Shown: positions 1 through 6,707, numbered from the stretch's first letter. The stretch is 7,641 nt of DNA from Deltaproteobacteria bacterium (GCA_031280335.1 JAITGZ010000116.1:1-7641); one strand, 5' to 3'. Numbers and translations are program-made. The notes: generated by a model not told the origin, from the letters alone.

Positions 1-19
1 TATGTTCACCATCATTTAG
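1..19 (+). CDS. Last codons of an upstream gene, probably hyfB (partial)
   Basis: Reading from base 2 gives M-F-T-I-I followed by TAG at 17-19. The stop overlaps the ribosome binding site AGGGAG (18-23) of hyfC, which is the spacing expected for the preceding gene in a tightly packed operon. In hyc and hyf operons the gene before hyfC/hycD is the large antiporter-like subunit hyfB/hycC, and a hydrophobic C-terminus would suit it. Only five residues are visible, so the identity rests on gene order alone. Another frame is also open across the window edge, so even the choice of frame is an inference. Confidence 0.35.
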
Positions 20-29
20 GGAGCATGAC

Positions 30-1010
30 ATGTTTAGTACAGACTCCTTGTCGTTGCCTGCGTCAATAGCGCTTGCAGCCCTGCAGGCCCTTATGCTGCT
101 GCTGCTTGCGCCGTTGCTGTCCGGCATATCAAGAAAAATTCGTGCCAAAATGCATTCGCGCATCGGCCCCATGGGGGTCAGAGGCGTTTTGCAGGATTAC
201 CGCGACATCGCAAAACTCATGACACGGCAGGAAGTTACGCCGGTAAACTCCGGCGTCATCTTTCGCGCCATGCCGTTTATACTCATCAGCAGCATGCTGA
301 CAGTGGCGATGACCCTGCCCATAATAACCCAAGGGTCGCTGCTCGGCAGCGCGAGCGACCTGATTACGCTCATTTATATCTTTGCCCTGTTCCGCTTTTT
401 CTTCTCCCTTTCCGGGCTGGATTCGGGCAGTCCTTTCGCCGGACTGGGTGCAAGCCGTGAATTGGTTATAGGCGTACTGGTGGAACCTGTCTTGATGCTG
501 TCCCTTTTGGTTATGGCGCTTATTGCCGGATCAACCAATATTGGGGCCATGAGCATGCTCGCGTCCGCCAATTGGGGGGGGGATGTGCCCACAGCCGCCG
601 CCCTGGCTATGGTTGCCTGCTCTTTTGCCGTGTTTATTGAAATGGGCAAAATACCCTTTGACTATCCTGAAGCGGAGCAAGAACTGCAAGAAGGCCCCCT
701 TAGCGAATATTCAGGCGTGGGTCTGGCCCTGGTGAGCTTGGGCATAAAACTCAAGCAAACTGTAATAGCCGCGCTCTTTATCAGCGTATTCCTGCCCTTC
801 GGCAGCGCGCAAGCGGGCGGCAGCCTGACCTTCGGCACAGTTGTTCCGGCTATGGTTATTTTTGCCGCCAAACTTCTGGCTGTCTTCGTGCTGAGCGCGC
901 TTTACGAAAATTCTCTGGCACGCGGGCGTTTCCTCCTGACATCCAAAGTTACCTGGTCGGGTTTTGGGATCGCCGCCTTGGCCTTTGGTTTTTACTTTAC
1001 CAAACTCTAA
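30..1010 (+). CDS. hyfC: Hydrogenase-4 component C (HyfC/HycD), NuoH-like membrane subunit
   Basis: Integral membrane subunit of the Hyf/Hyc hydrogenase, homologous to NuoH of complex I; it anchors the catalytic arm and is thought to take part in ion translocation. The 326-residue product is close to the family length (HyfC about 322, HycD about 307, from memory). Visible marks are a first hydrophobic segment at about 12-32, then the basic cytoplasmic loop with HSRIGP (42-47) and DYRDIAKL (56-63), and the NuoH-type acidic loop FDYPEAEQELQEGPLSEYSG (210-229). There are about eight hydrophobic segments in all, the last near 305-323. The ATG is chosen because AGGGAG lies six bases upstream, although the frame stays open to the window edge. 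A run of nine G (574-582) encodes part of W182-G-G-D185. The gene ends 18 bases before the start codon of the hyfD relic. The family assignment is secure; ion pumping is inferred. Confidence 0.95.
   Translation: MFSTDSLSLPASIALAALQALMLLLLAPLLSGISRKIRAKMHSRIGPMGVRGVLQDYRDIAKLMTRQEVTPVNSGVIFRAMPFILISSMLTVAMTLPIITQGSLLGSASDLITLIYIFALFRFFFSLSGLDSGSPFAGLGASRELVIGVLVEPVLMLSLLVMALIAGSTNIGAMSMLASANWGGDVPTAAALAMVACSFAVFIEMGKIPFDYPEAEQELQEGPLSEYSGVGLALVSLGIKLKQTVIAALFISVFLPFGSAQAGGSLTFGTVVPAMVIFAAKLLAVFVLSALYENSLARGRFLLTSKVTWSGFGIAALAFGFYFTKL
574..582 (+). repeat. Nine-G homopolymer run inside hyfC
   Basis: Nine consecutive G bases cover the codons for W182, G183 and G184 of HyfC. Gain of one G would bring a TGA at 638-640 into frame, and loss of one G would end translation at the TGA at 733-735; both remove the conserved acidic loop and the last membrane segments. 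The run is directly visible. Any role in on/off switching is speculation, and a sequencing error would look the same, although the gene reads intact at nine. Confidence 0.9.
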
Positions 1011-1052
1011 GGACTGAGGGCGGACATCATGGACAAAGTCGCTCTATATATA

Positions 1053-1077
1053 GAGCAATTTCAAAGTGAAATTGCTC
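1053..1077. repeat. Perfect 11-bp inverted repeat, 3-base loop
   Basis: GAGCAATTTCA (1053-1063) and TGAAATTGCTC (1067-1077) are exact reverse complements around AAG. The left arm shares GAGC (1053-1056) with the 16-bp palindrome at 1041-1056, so both hairpins cannot form at once. A 17-base segment of it (1061-1077) recurs as a 15/17 direct repeat at 1194-1210. Confidence 0.85.
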
Positions 1078-1162
1078 CGTCCGGCAACCGGATGGCTTTC
1101 CCAGGGGGTGAGCCCTTTTCACCGGTCAGGGGGGCCGGGAGGAATGATTCCCCCCGGATGGG

Positions 1163-1184
1163 TTTTGGGGCTATCGCCCCAAAA
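1163..1184. repeat. Perfect 9-bp GC-rich hairpin without a T-run
   Basis: TTTTGGGGC (1163-1171) pairs exactly with GCCCCAAAA (1176-1184) around the loop TATC. The stem is strong enough to pause polymerase or to protect an RNA end. No run of T follows it on either strand, so it is not a classical intrinsic terminator. It sits in the repeat element inside the hyfD relic. Confidence 0.8.
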
Positions 1185-1192
1185 TGTATAAT
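1165..1192 (+). promoter_or_regulatory. Possible sigma-70 type promoter reading toward hyfE
   Basis: A perfect TATAAT (1187-1192) lies 16 bases after TTGGGG (1165-1170), a poor -35 match (three of six). The candidate would read out of the repeat element into hyfE. The -35 lies within a strong hairpin and the AT-rich hexamer may be chance, so this is only a candidate. Confidence 0.2.
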
Positions 1193-1298
1193 CTCAAAGT
1201 TGAATTGCTCTGGCGGTCTCTTGATCCCGCTCATCGGCACCGCATGTCGTTCTGCTCGATCATAATGGCATCATACTGGTTGAACTACGGAGTGTAAC

Positions 1299-1958
1299 AT
1301 GTTTGATACAAGCGCAATCATAAACAATTTGGCCGGCCTTCTGGTGTTTACCTCCCTGATGGTGGTGATCTGCAAAAAAGCGACCACCTCGGCCCTTATC
1401 TACTCCGTGCAGTCCGCTGTGCTGGTGTTGGTCTTTATCAGCATAGGGCATATGACGGGAGCAGGCGAGCTATACACATGGGCGGCCACCGCCGTGTTCA
1501 CCAAAGTTGTTCTGGTGCCGCTCATCATGTACAGTACCCTGAGCAAACTGCACGATCCCGAAGCCGGCGGCACAATCATTTCTTCCGCTGTCCTGATATT
1601 ATTGACCACCCTTATAATGATCCTTTTTTTCTTCGTCGCGAACAGCGTGGAGATACCGATCATCAGGCGGCACGGTCTTGAGCCGCTGCTGGCGGTATCG
1701 TTGGGACACTTCATGATCGGAGTTATGTGCATTGTTTCTCAACGCAATATTATGAAGCAGATTTTCGGATACTGCCTCATGGAAAACGGCGCGCACCTGA
1801 CCCTGGCCCTTATGGCCAATCAAGCTCCCCACCTGGTGGAAATAGGCATCACTACCGACGCGATCTTTGCGGTAATTGTCATGGTGTATATGGCGCGGCG
1901 TATCTACGCCACTATTCATACGCTTAACGCGCAAGATCTTACGGCGCTGAAAGGGTAA
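1299..1958 (+). CDS. hyfE: Hydrogenase-4 component E (HyfE), membrane subunit
   Basis: Small membrane subunit of the Hyf-type hydrogenase; its C-terminal half is related to NuoK of complex I and it is absent from the simpler Hyc (FHL-1) complex. The 219-residue product agrees with the family length (about 216). Visible family marks are N-N-L-A-G-L near the N-terminus (9-14), the block GHFMIGVMCIVSQRN followed by QIFGYCLMENGAH around E162, EIGITTDAIFAV, and the terminal sequence DLTALKG, all close to E. coli HyfE as I recall it. About six or seven hydrophobic segments are present. The ATG is supported by GGAG (1289-1292) six bases upstream. That ribosome site lies in the last codons of the putative hyfD relic, which suggests the original hyfD-hyfE coupling. 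A run of seven T (1624-1630) lies within the gene without disrupting it. The final TAA is four bases before hyfF. Confidence 0.95.
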   Translation: MFDTSAIINNLAGLLVFTSLMVVICKKATTSALIYSVQSAVLVLVFISIGHMTGAGELYTWAATAVFTKVVLVPLIMYSTLSKLHDPEAGGTIISSAVLILLTTLIMILFFFVANSVEIPIIRRHGLEPLLAVSLGHFMIGVMCIVSQRNIMKQIFGYCLMENGAHLTLALMANQAPHLVEIGITTDAIFAVIVMVYMARRIYATIHTLNAQDLTALKG

Positions 1959-1962
1959 TAAA

Positions 1963-3591
1963 ATGAACGAATTATTGAGCAATGCCCAAATGCTTTTGTA
2001 TTTACTCCTTGCTACGCCGTTCATAACCTCGCTGCTGTCCTTTGCCTGTTCCTTTGGGGGCAAATCCGCACGAGGCCCGGTCAATTTCATCAACATTGCG
2101 GGCCTGACGACATTATTTCTTATCGCGCTGGCCGTTATCCGCGAGGTTTACACCAAAGGCGAGGTCTTTGCCGCAGGCAAATGGATTTATCTGGACGGAC
2201 TCTCGGCTCTGTTCCTTCTGGTGCTGGCCCTGCTGGCCTTTATTACCGGGCTGTACTCCTACGGATATATGAAACATGAAGTGGATCACGGCGAAATAAC
2301 AGTGACCACCCTCTGTTACTATTACGGTTTCTCCCATCTTTTTATCTTCACAATGCTCATCGTCATCACTACCAACAACCTTATCCTGATGTGGGCGGGG
2401 GTGGAAGCCACAACCCTGGCCTCAGCCTTTCTGGTGGGCATCTACGGGCAGAACTCCTCGCTGGAAGCGGCCTGGAAGTATATAATCATTTGCACCGTAG
2501 GCGTGGCTTTCGGTCTGTACGGCACAGTGCTGGTATATTCCAACGCATCTTCGGCCATGGCCGCGGCGGGTCTGGATCCCGCCGACGCCATCTTCTGGAC
2601 GGAAGTGATGCAGCATACTTCCGGCTTTGACCATACCCTGATGCTCATTGCCTTTGTCTTCGTGTTCATCGGTTTCGGCACAAAGTCCGGCATCTTCCCC
2701 TTGCACGCATGGCTGCCCGACGCGCACAGCGAAGCGCCCAGCCCCACCAGCGCCCTCCTTTCCGCCGTTTTGCTCAAATGCGCTTTTCTGGTCATTCTGC
2801 GTTACTATATAGTCATAAACCGCAGCATCGAAAGCGACATGCCGCAAATGATGATGTTGGCATTCGGCTGCCTGTCCTGTCTCGTCGCGGCCTTTTTCAT
2901 CGTTACGCAACACGACCTAAAGCGCAAGCTGGCCTATCACAGTGTGCAGAACATGGGGCTCATCGCTGTGGGCATGGGCTTTGGCGGGCCCATCGGCGTA
3001 TTCGCCGCCATGATTCATGTGCTTAATCACAGTTTGGCCAAAGGATTGCTATTCTGCATATCCGGCAACGTACTGCTCAAATACGGCACCCGCGATACCC
3101 GCGTGGTCAAGGGCATGCTCAAGGCCATGCCCTTTTCGGCCATATTGCTGGCTGGCGGGGCCCTCGGCCTGGGAGGGCTACCCCCCTTCAATGTATTTAT
3201 AAGCGAATTTCTGGTAGTGCTTGCAGGCATTGAAACCAATAACTTTGTATTGACTGTGGTTCTGCTGTTGATACTGATGATGGTTCTGGGCGGCCTGGTA
3301 CATATGGTGGGTTCCACTATATTCGGCGAGCGGCCGGAGCAGATAGCCAAGAAGGAACTGGGGATTATGACCCTGCTGCCCACCGGCGCCCTGCTGATCA
3401 TGATGCTGATCATGGGCGTATCCATTCCAAAACCTGTGGCCAACATTGTGCATACGGCGACAAACATAGTGCTGGACGGAAACAGCTCTTTTGCTCAAAT
3501 AAAGCCCGACACGCGCCCCATCCCCATACAGGGCGAGGTAAAGGCGATAATCTTTGAAGGCGCCTCAACACAAACAAGTCAGGAGTTTTAA
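1963..3591 (+). CDS. hyfF: Hydrogenase-4 component F (HyfF), antiporter-like membrane subunit
   Basis: Antiporter-like subunit of the NuoL/NuoM/NuoN (Mrp antiporter) family, a likely ion-translocating channel in the membrane arm of the hydrogenase. At 542 residues it is slightly longer than E. coli HyfF (about 526). It is strongly hydrophobic with about 14 membrane segments, and keeps the charged residues that mark this family: a Glu in WAGVEAT (E148), a Lys in GFGTKSG (K241), a Lys in VLLKCAF (K272), and H352, H356 and K360 in MIHVLNHSLAKG. The signature HAWLPDAHSEAPSPTSALLS follows K241. The last 60 or so residues form a polar tail after the final membrane segment. The start has AAAGGG (1950-1955) seven bases upstream. 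With hyfD apparently lost, HyfF and the presumed upstream HyfB would be the only antiporter-like subunits. The family is certain; proton versus sodium specificity cannot be told. Confidence 0.96.
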   Translation: MNELLSNAQMLLYLLLATPFITSLLSFACSFGGKSARGPVNFINIAGLTTLFLIALAVIREVYTKGEVFAAGKWIYLDGLSALFLLVLALLAFITGLYSYGYMKHEVDHGEITVTTLCYYYGFSHLFIFTMLIVITTNNLILMWAGVEATTLASAFLVGIYGQNSSLEAAWKYIIICTVGVAFGLYGTVLVYSNASSAMAAAGLDPADAIFWTEVMQHTSGFDHTLMLIAFVFVFIGFGTKSGIFPLHAWLPDAHSEAPSPTSALLSAVLLKCAFLVILRYYIVINRSIESDMPQMMMLAFGCLSCLVAAFFIVTQHDLKRKLAYHSVQNMGLIAVGMGFGGPIGVFAAMIHVLNHSLAKGLLFCISGNVLLKYGTRDTRVVKGMLKAMPFSAILLAGGALGLGGLPPFNVFISEFLVVLAGIETNNFVLTVVLLLILMMVLGGLVHMVGSTIFGERPEQIAKKELGIMTLLPTGALLIMMLIMGVSIPKPVANIVHTATNIVLDGNSSFAQIKPDTRPIPIQGEVKAIIFEGASTQTSQEF

Positions 3592-3595
3592 CGTG
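3581..3595 (+). promoter_or_regulatory. Ribosome binding site and GTG that set the hyfG start
   Basis: AGGAG (3581-3585) lies seven bases before GTG (3593-3595), which follows the hyfF TAA by one base. An in-frame ATG at 3554 would place 38 bases inside hyfF and has no ribosome site, so the GTG is preferred. The site is within the last codons of hyfF, indicating translational coupling. Confidence 0.8.
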
Positions 3596-5338
3596 ACCCA
3601 GTCAGCAGAAACCACTCAAAATAAACCCAATAACGGGGACCTGGGCGCTCAATATGTGGCCGATGTGCGCCAGCGCTTCCCCGCTGCGGTTATCGATGAA
3701 GAACGGCAGACCCGCGACCAGCTAACAATCACGGTGAAACTTGAATATCTGCCCGAAGTAGTTGAATATTTATACTACAAAAAAGGCGGCTGGCTCCCGG
3801 TGCTCTTTGGCAATGACGAGCGCACCATTCATGGTAACTACGCTATCTATTATGCCCTATCCATGGAAGAGGGAGAAAAATGCTGGATCGTGGTGCGGGC
3901 GCTTGTGGACCCGGCTCGTCCGGAATTTCCGTCTGTGACCGTAAAGGTGCCTGCTGCGGTATGGGGTGAGCGTGAAATTCGGGATATGTTCGGCCTTACC
4001 CCGGCGGGCATACCAGATGCCCGCCGTTTGGTGCTGCCCGATGACTGGCCGGAGGATCTGTACCCCTTGCGCAAGGACAGTATGGACTACCGCCAACGCC
4101 CGGCACCCACCACGAACAGTGAAACTTACAGTTTTGTGAATGATCTGGGGGACAGCCATAATCGCATCATTCCCATAGGGCCGATGCATGTTACCTCTGA
4201 CGAGCCGGGTCACTTCAGGCTCTTTGTGGACGGCGAAAATATCGTGGACGCCGACTACCGTATGTTTTACGTGCATCGCGGCATGGAAAAAACCGCCGAA
4301 GTGCGTATGGGATACCACGAAATCACCTTTCTGGCCGAACGGGTTTGCGGCATTTGCGGATACGCGCACAGCATCGCCTATGCCAATACCATTGAAAACG
4401 CGCTCGACATCAAGGTCCCGCCGCGCGCGCAGTGGATAAGAACACTCTTGTTGGAAAGCGAGCGCCTGCACAGCCATCTTTTGAACCTGGGCCTGGTTTG
4501 CCATTTTAGCGGCTTTGACTCCGGTTTTCAGCAATTCTTCAGGGTGCGCGAAAAATCCATGACCATTGCCGAAATGCTCACCGGCTCACGCAAGACTTAC
4601 GGATTAAATCTTATCGGAGGCATCCGCCGGGATATACTTGAAACCGCACGCAAAAACACCATTGCGCTGCTGAATGAGATGGAAGCGGAGGTGATCACCT
4701 TAATTGACATGCTTGTGAACACCACAAATTTTGAGCAACGCACCAAAGGTGTCGGCATTCTTGATCGCAAGGTCGCGCGCGACTATAGCCCGGTGGGGCC
4801 GATGGTGCGCGGCAGCGGCTTCAAACGCGATGTGCGCCTTGATCATCCTTATGCGGCTTACGCAAGTGTTCCGGTTACCGCCTTTAGCTTTGACAGTGGC
4901 GACATTGCGGCGCGCGTCATGGTTCGGGTAAAGGAATTTTTCGATTCCACCGCCCAGTGCCGCTACATACTGGATAATATGCCCACCGGCCCGGTGCTTA
5001 CCGAGGATTTTGCTTACAAGCCGTACAAATACGCTCTGGGGCATACTGAGGCCCCGCGCGGTGAAGATGTGCATTGGAGCATGACTGGAAATAACCAGAA
5101 AGTTTTCCGCTGGCGCTGCCGCGCGGCCACTTACGCCAACTGGCCCGTTTTGCGCTACGCCCTGCAAGGCAATACTGTTTCCGATGCGGCGCTGATTATA
5201 GGCAGTCTTGACCCCTGCTACTCCTGTACCGACCGTGTTACTCTGGTGGATGTGAAGAAGAGGAAGGTAACAACAGTGCCCTACAAGGACTTTGAGCGTT
5301 ACGGCATTGAACGCAAGCGTTCCCCACTGGCGAAATAG
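3593..5338 (+). CDS. hyfG: Hydrogenase large subunit (HyfG/HycE), NuoC-NuoD fusion, Ni-Fe site
   Basis: Catalytic large subunit of the group 4 [NiFe] hydrogenase: it holds the Ni-Fe(CN)2CO centre and interconverts protons and H2. From the GTG start the product is 581 residues, near HycE (569). The N-terminal part (about 25-165) is the NuoC-like 30-kDa domain, with KKGGWLPVLFGNDERTIHG and AVWGEREIRDMFGL. The rest is the NuoD-like catalytic domain. The two metal-binding pairs are present: RVCGICGYAHS with C252 and C255, and DPCYSC with C542 and C545. After R548 a tail of 33 residues, rich in Lys and Arg, extends to the end; in HycE the equivalent peptide is cut off after this Arg by HycI once nickel is inserted, and hycI lies downstream here. 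All four metal ligands are Cys, with no selenocysteine codon. The gene is followed after 12 bases by hyfH. Confidence 0.97.
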   Translation: MTQSAETTQNKPNNGDLGAQYVADVRQRFPAAVIDEERQTRDQLTITVKLEYLPEVVEYLYYKKGGWLPVLFGNDERTIHGNYAIYYALSMEEGEKCWIVVRALVDPARPEFPSVTVKVPAAVWGEREIRDMFGLTPAGIPDARRLVLPDDWPEDLYPLRKDSMDYRQRPAPTTNSETYSFVNDLGDSHNRIIPIGPMHVTSDEPGHFRLFVDGENIVDADYRMFYVHRGMEKTAEVRMGYHEITFLAERVCGICGYAHSIAYANTIENALDIKVPPRAQWIRTLLLESERLHSHLLNLGLVCHFSGFDSGFQQFFRVREKSMTIAEMLTGSRKTYGLNLIGGIRRDILETARKNTIALLNEMEAEVITLIDMLVNTTNFEQRTKGVGILDRKVARDYSPVGPMVRGSGFKRDVRLDHPYAAYASVPVTAFSFDSGDIAARVMVRVKEFFDSTAQCRYILDNMPTGPVLTEDFAYKPYKYALGHTEAPRGEDVHWSMTGNNQKVFRWRCRAATYANWPVLRYALQGNTVSDAALIIGSLDPCYSCTDRVTLVDVKKRKVTTVPYKDFERYGIERKRSPLAK

Positions 5339-5350
5339 GAGGCCCCCCGC

Positions 5351-5899
5351 ATGTTAAAACTACTTAAAATTGTCAAGGACGCCGGGGAAGTCACCATAAA
5401 ATACCCCTTTGCCCCGGCGAACTTCACCCCGGCATTCAGGGGCAAACCGGAGTACAATCCCGCCCAGTGCATTGCCTGCTCCGCCTGCGCCGTGGCCTGC
5501 CCAGCCAACGCGCTGACCGTTGAGACGGATTTGGAAAAAGGCACGCTCACCTGGCAGTTCTTTGTGGGCCGCTGTATATACTGCGGTCGCTGCGAAGAGG
5601 TATGCCCCACCCGCGCCATAGTGCTCTCGCAAAATTTCGAGCTGGCCGTGTTCAACAAGGAAGACCTTTACGAACGCGCCACTTTCAAGCTTTGTCATTG
5701 CCTGGAATGCGGGCGCCCCTTTGCTCCCCAAAAGCAGATTGACTACGCCCTGGCCCTCACGGCGCAGGCCGGAGCGGGTGCGGATGAGATGGAAACGTTG
5801 AAGATACAGTTTGCAATCTGCCCGGAGTGCAAACGCAGAAACCACCTCAACGATCATTTAAGCACTTTGTGCGATCTCCAGACGAGCGGGGAGAAATGA
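5351..5899 (+). CDS. hyfH: Hydrogenase-4 component H (HyfH/HycF), 2x[4Fe-4S] ferredoxin-like
   Basis: Electron-transfer subunit homologous to NuoI of complex I, located between the electron donor side and the small subunit. It has 182 residues (HycF about 180). Two classical cluster motifs are complete: C40-IA-C43-SA-C46-AVA-C50-P and C75-IY-C78-GR-C81-EEV-C85-P, enough for two [4Fe-4S] clusters. A C-terminal region adds C115, C117, C120 (CHCLEC, followed by GRPFAPQ) and C157, C160 (CPEC), a zinc-ribbon-like set that is a known mark of the HycF type and not of plain NuoI. The ATG has a strong AGGAGG (5337-5342) that overlaps the hyfG stop, eight bases upstream. hyfI starts one base after the TGA. 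The assignment is firm; metal content of the C-terminal motif is inferred. Confidence 0.95.
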   Translation: MLKLLKIVKDAGEVTIKYPFAPANFTPAFRGKPEYNPAQCIACSACAVACPANALTVETDLEKGTLTWQFFVGRCIYCGRCEEVCPTRAIVLSQNFELAVFNKEDLYERATFKLCHCLECGRPFAPQKQIDYALALTAQAGAGADEMETLKIQFAICPECKRRNHLNDHLSTLCDLQTSGEK

Positions 5900-5900
5900 A

Positions 5901-6707
5901 ATGACAATGAATAGTTTTAAATACATCCCTGGAGAGTCCCATTATGTGCCCGAGCAGGCCGGCGTGGATGCCGCAGTCGCAAAATTCAAGACAGCCTTGC
6001 TCCACAGGCTTAAACGCTCGGCCTATGTTTACCGCATCGACTGCGGCGGCTGCAATGGATGCGAAATTGAAATATTCGCGTCCATTACAGCCATATTCGA
6101 CGCCGAACGCTTCGGCATAAAGGTGGTTCCTTCGCCTCGCCATGCCGACATCCTGCTTTTCACCGGCGCGGTTACCCGTTCCATGCGTATGCCCGCCCTA
6201 CGCGCCTTTCACGGCGCTCCAGACCCGAAAATATGCGTATCTTACGGGGCTTGCGGATGCGGCGGGGGCATATTTCATGACATGTACAGCGTATGGGGCG
6301 GAAGCGACAAAATAGTCCCCATAGACCTCTATATCCCAGGCTGCCCTCCCACTCCTCAGGCTACAATCTATGGTCTGGCCGTGGCGCTTGGGTTACTGGA
6401 GCAAAAACTCAAAGGTAAAAACCATGTGGAGGAAGAAGGCGAGGGTGCCGAGTTGATTCACCCGCAGACTCCCTTGGATGTGCGGGTGAGAATTGAGCGT
6501 CAGGCCCGCCTCCTCGCCGGCTATAAACAGGGGCGTGAAATCAGCGACCGCTTTGTGAATCTGCTTGAAACGCACAAGCTCACCTCGCTGAAGAGGCATG
6601 TGCAGGAATGGCTGGAAGAAGAAAACGACCCGCGTCTCAAGGAAATAGTCGGGCAGCTTGAGAAAACACTCCACGCGACCCTGAAAGGCGGGAGCAGAAG
6701 TGCCTGA
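5901..6707 (+). CDS. hyfI: Hydrogenase small subunit (HyfI/HycG), NuoB-like
   Basis: Small subunit that pairs with HyfG and carries the [4Fe-4S] cluster nearest the Ni-Fe site, homologous to NuoB. The product is 268 residues (HycG about 255). The motif DCGGCNGCEIEIF supplies C51 and C54 in the hydrogenase-type C-x-x-C arrangement; SYGACGCGGG contains C118 and C120, and PGCPPTP contains C148. C51, C54, C118 and C148 are the likely cluster ligands; C48, C112 and C120 are extra. A charged, helical-looking tail follows from about residue 170, as in HycG. No Tat signal is seen, consistent with a cytoplasmic-side enzyme. The ATG has GGGGAG (5888-5893) seven bases upstream. The end overlaps the start of hyfJ by eight bases. 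Confidence 0.96.
   Translation: MTMNSFKYIPGESHYVPEQAGVDAAVAKFKTALLHRLKRSAYVYRIDCGGCNGCEIEIFASITAIFDAERFGIKVVPSPRHADILLFTGAVTRSMRMPALRAFHGAPDPKICVSYGACGCGGGIFHDMYSVWGGSDKIVPIDLYIPGCPPTPQATIYGLAVALGLLEQKLKGKNHVEEEGEGAELIHPQTPLDVRVRIERQARLLAGYKQGREISDRFVNLLETHKLTSLKRHVQEWLEEENDPRLKEIVGQLEKTLHATLKGGSRSA

Larger units (their letters stand above)
1041..1211 (+). mobile_element. Palindrome-rich MITE/REP-like insert in the hyfD relic
   Basis: About 166 bp lie between two copies of GCTCT (1041-1045 and 1207-1211), which could be a 5-bp target duplication or part of the element ends. Nearly the whole stretch is made of inverted repeats: a perfect 16-bp palindrome (1041-1056); 11-bp perfect arms with a 3-base loop (1053-1077); an 8-bp stem with one G-U pair (1077-1095); a 5-bp stem (1107-1123); a 9-bp stem with one mismatch (1135-1157); and 9-bp perfect arms with loop TATC (1163-1184). 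The outer sequences AGAGCAATTTCA (1052-1063) and TGAATTGCTCT (1201-1211) are near-inverted copies. There is no transposase frame, so this would be a non-autonomous or REP-type repeat. Whether it recurs in the genome cannot be seen here. Confidence 0.6.
1029..1297 (+). pseudogene. hyfD: Relic of hyfD (antiporter-like subunit), deleted and interrupted
   Basis: An ATG at 1029 follows hyfC by 18 bases and has GAGGG (1016-1020) at proper spacing. It encodes MDKVAL and then runs into a palindromic insert (about 1041-1211). Directly after the insert another frame gives LLIPLIGTA (1218-1244). Removing the insert between the two GCTCT copies and adding one base near 1216-1218 yields MDKVALAVLLIPLIGTA. 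This matches, without gaps, the E. coli HyfD N-terminus as I recall it (MENLALTTLLLPFIGAL). From about 1244 a further frame reads MSFCSIIMASYWLNYGV and stops at TAA 1295-1297, one base before hyfE; it resembles the hydrophobic C-terminal end of such a subunit. A HyfD of roughly 480 residues is therefore reduced to its ends. The N-terminal part is the stronger evidence; the C-terminal part is short and could be coincidence. The continuous 78-residue frame from 1029 to 1265 is probably not a working protein. Confidence 0.6.

Noticed and set aside
1057..1074. ATTTC and GAAAT halves that recall the FhlA activator box
   Set aside because: The spacing is five bases where I recall four, and the match is part of a longer perfect hairpin in a repeat element inside the operon and not upstream of it.
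1029..1265. A continuous 78-residue frame with a good ribosome site
   Set aside because: Its middle is the translation of stacked palindromes and it is better explained as the start of a hyfD relic fused through a repeat insert; no fold or family is visible.
1266..1281. A sigma-54-like TGGCA ... T-G-T pattern before hyfE
   Set aside because: The -12 element has GT where GC is required, and the stretch is accounted for by the end of the hyfD relic.
1370..1380. A-run (AAA AAA G) in hyfE as a programmed frameshift site
   Set aside because: The gene is full length in one frame and no overlapping frame of note follows, so there is no reason to propose recoding.
2422..2913. Long open frames on the minus strand opposite hyfF, and another at 3857-4534 opposite hyfG
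   Set aside because: They are shadows of strongly conserved plus-strand genes, with low-complexity His/Gln/Gly-rich translations and no ribosome sites that stand out.
3554..3592. Upstream in-frame ATG for hyfG
   Set aside because: It lies inside hyfF and has no ribosome site, whereas GTG 3593 has AGGAG at seven bases.
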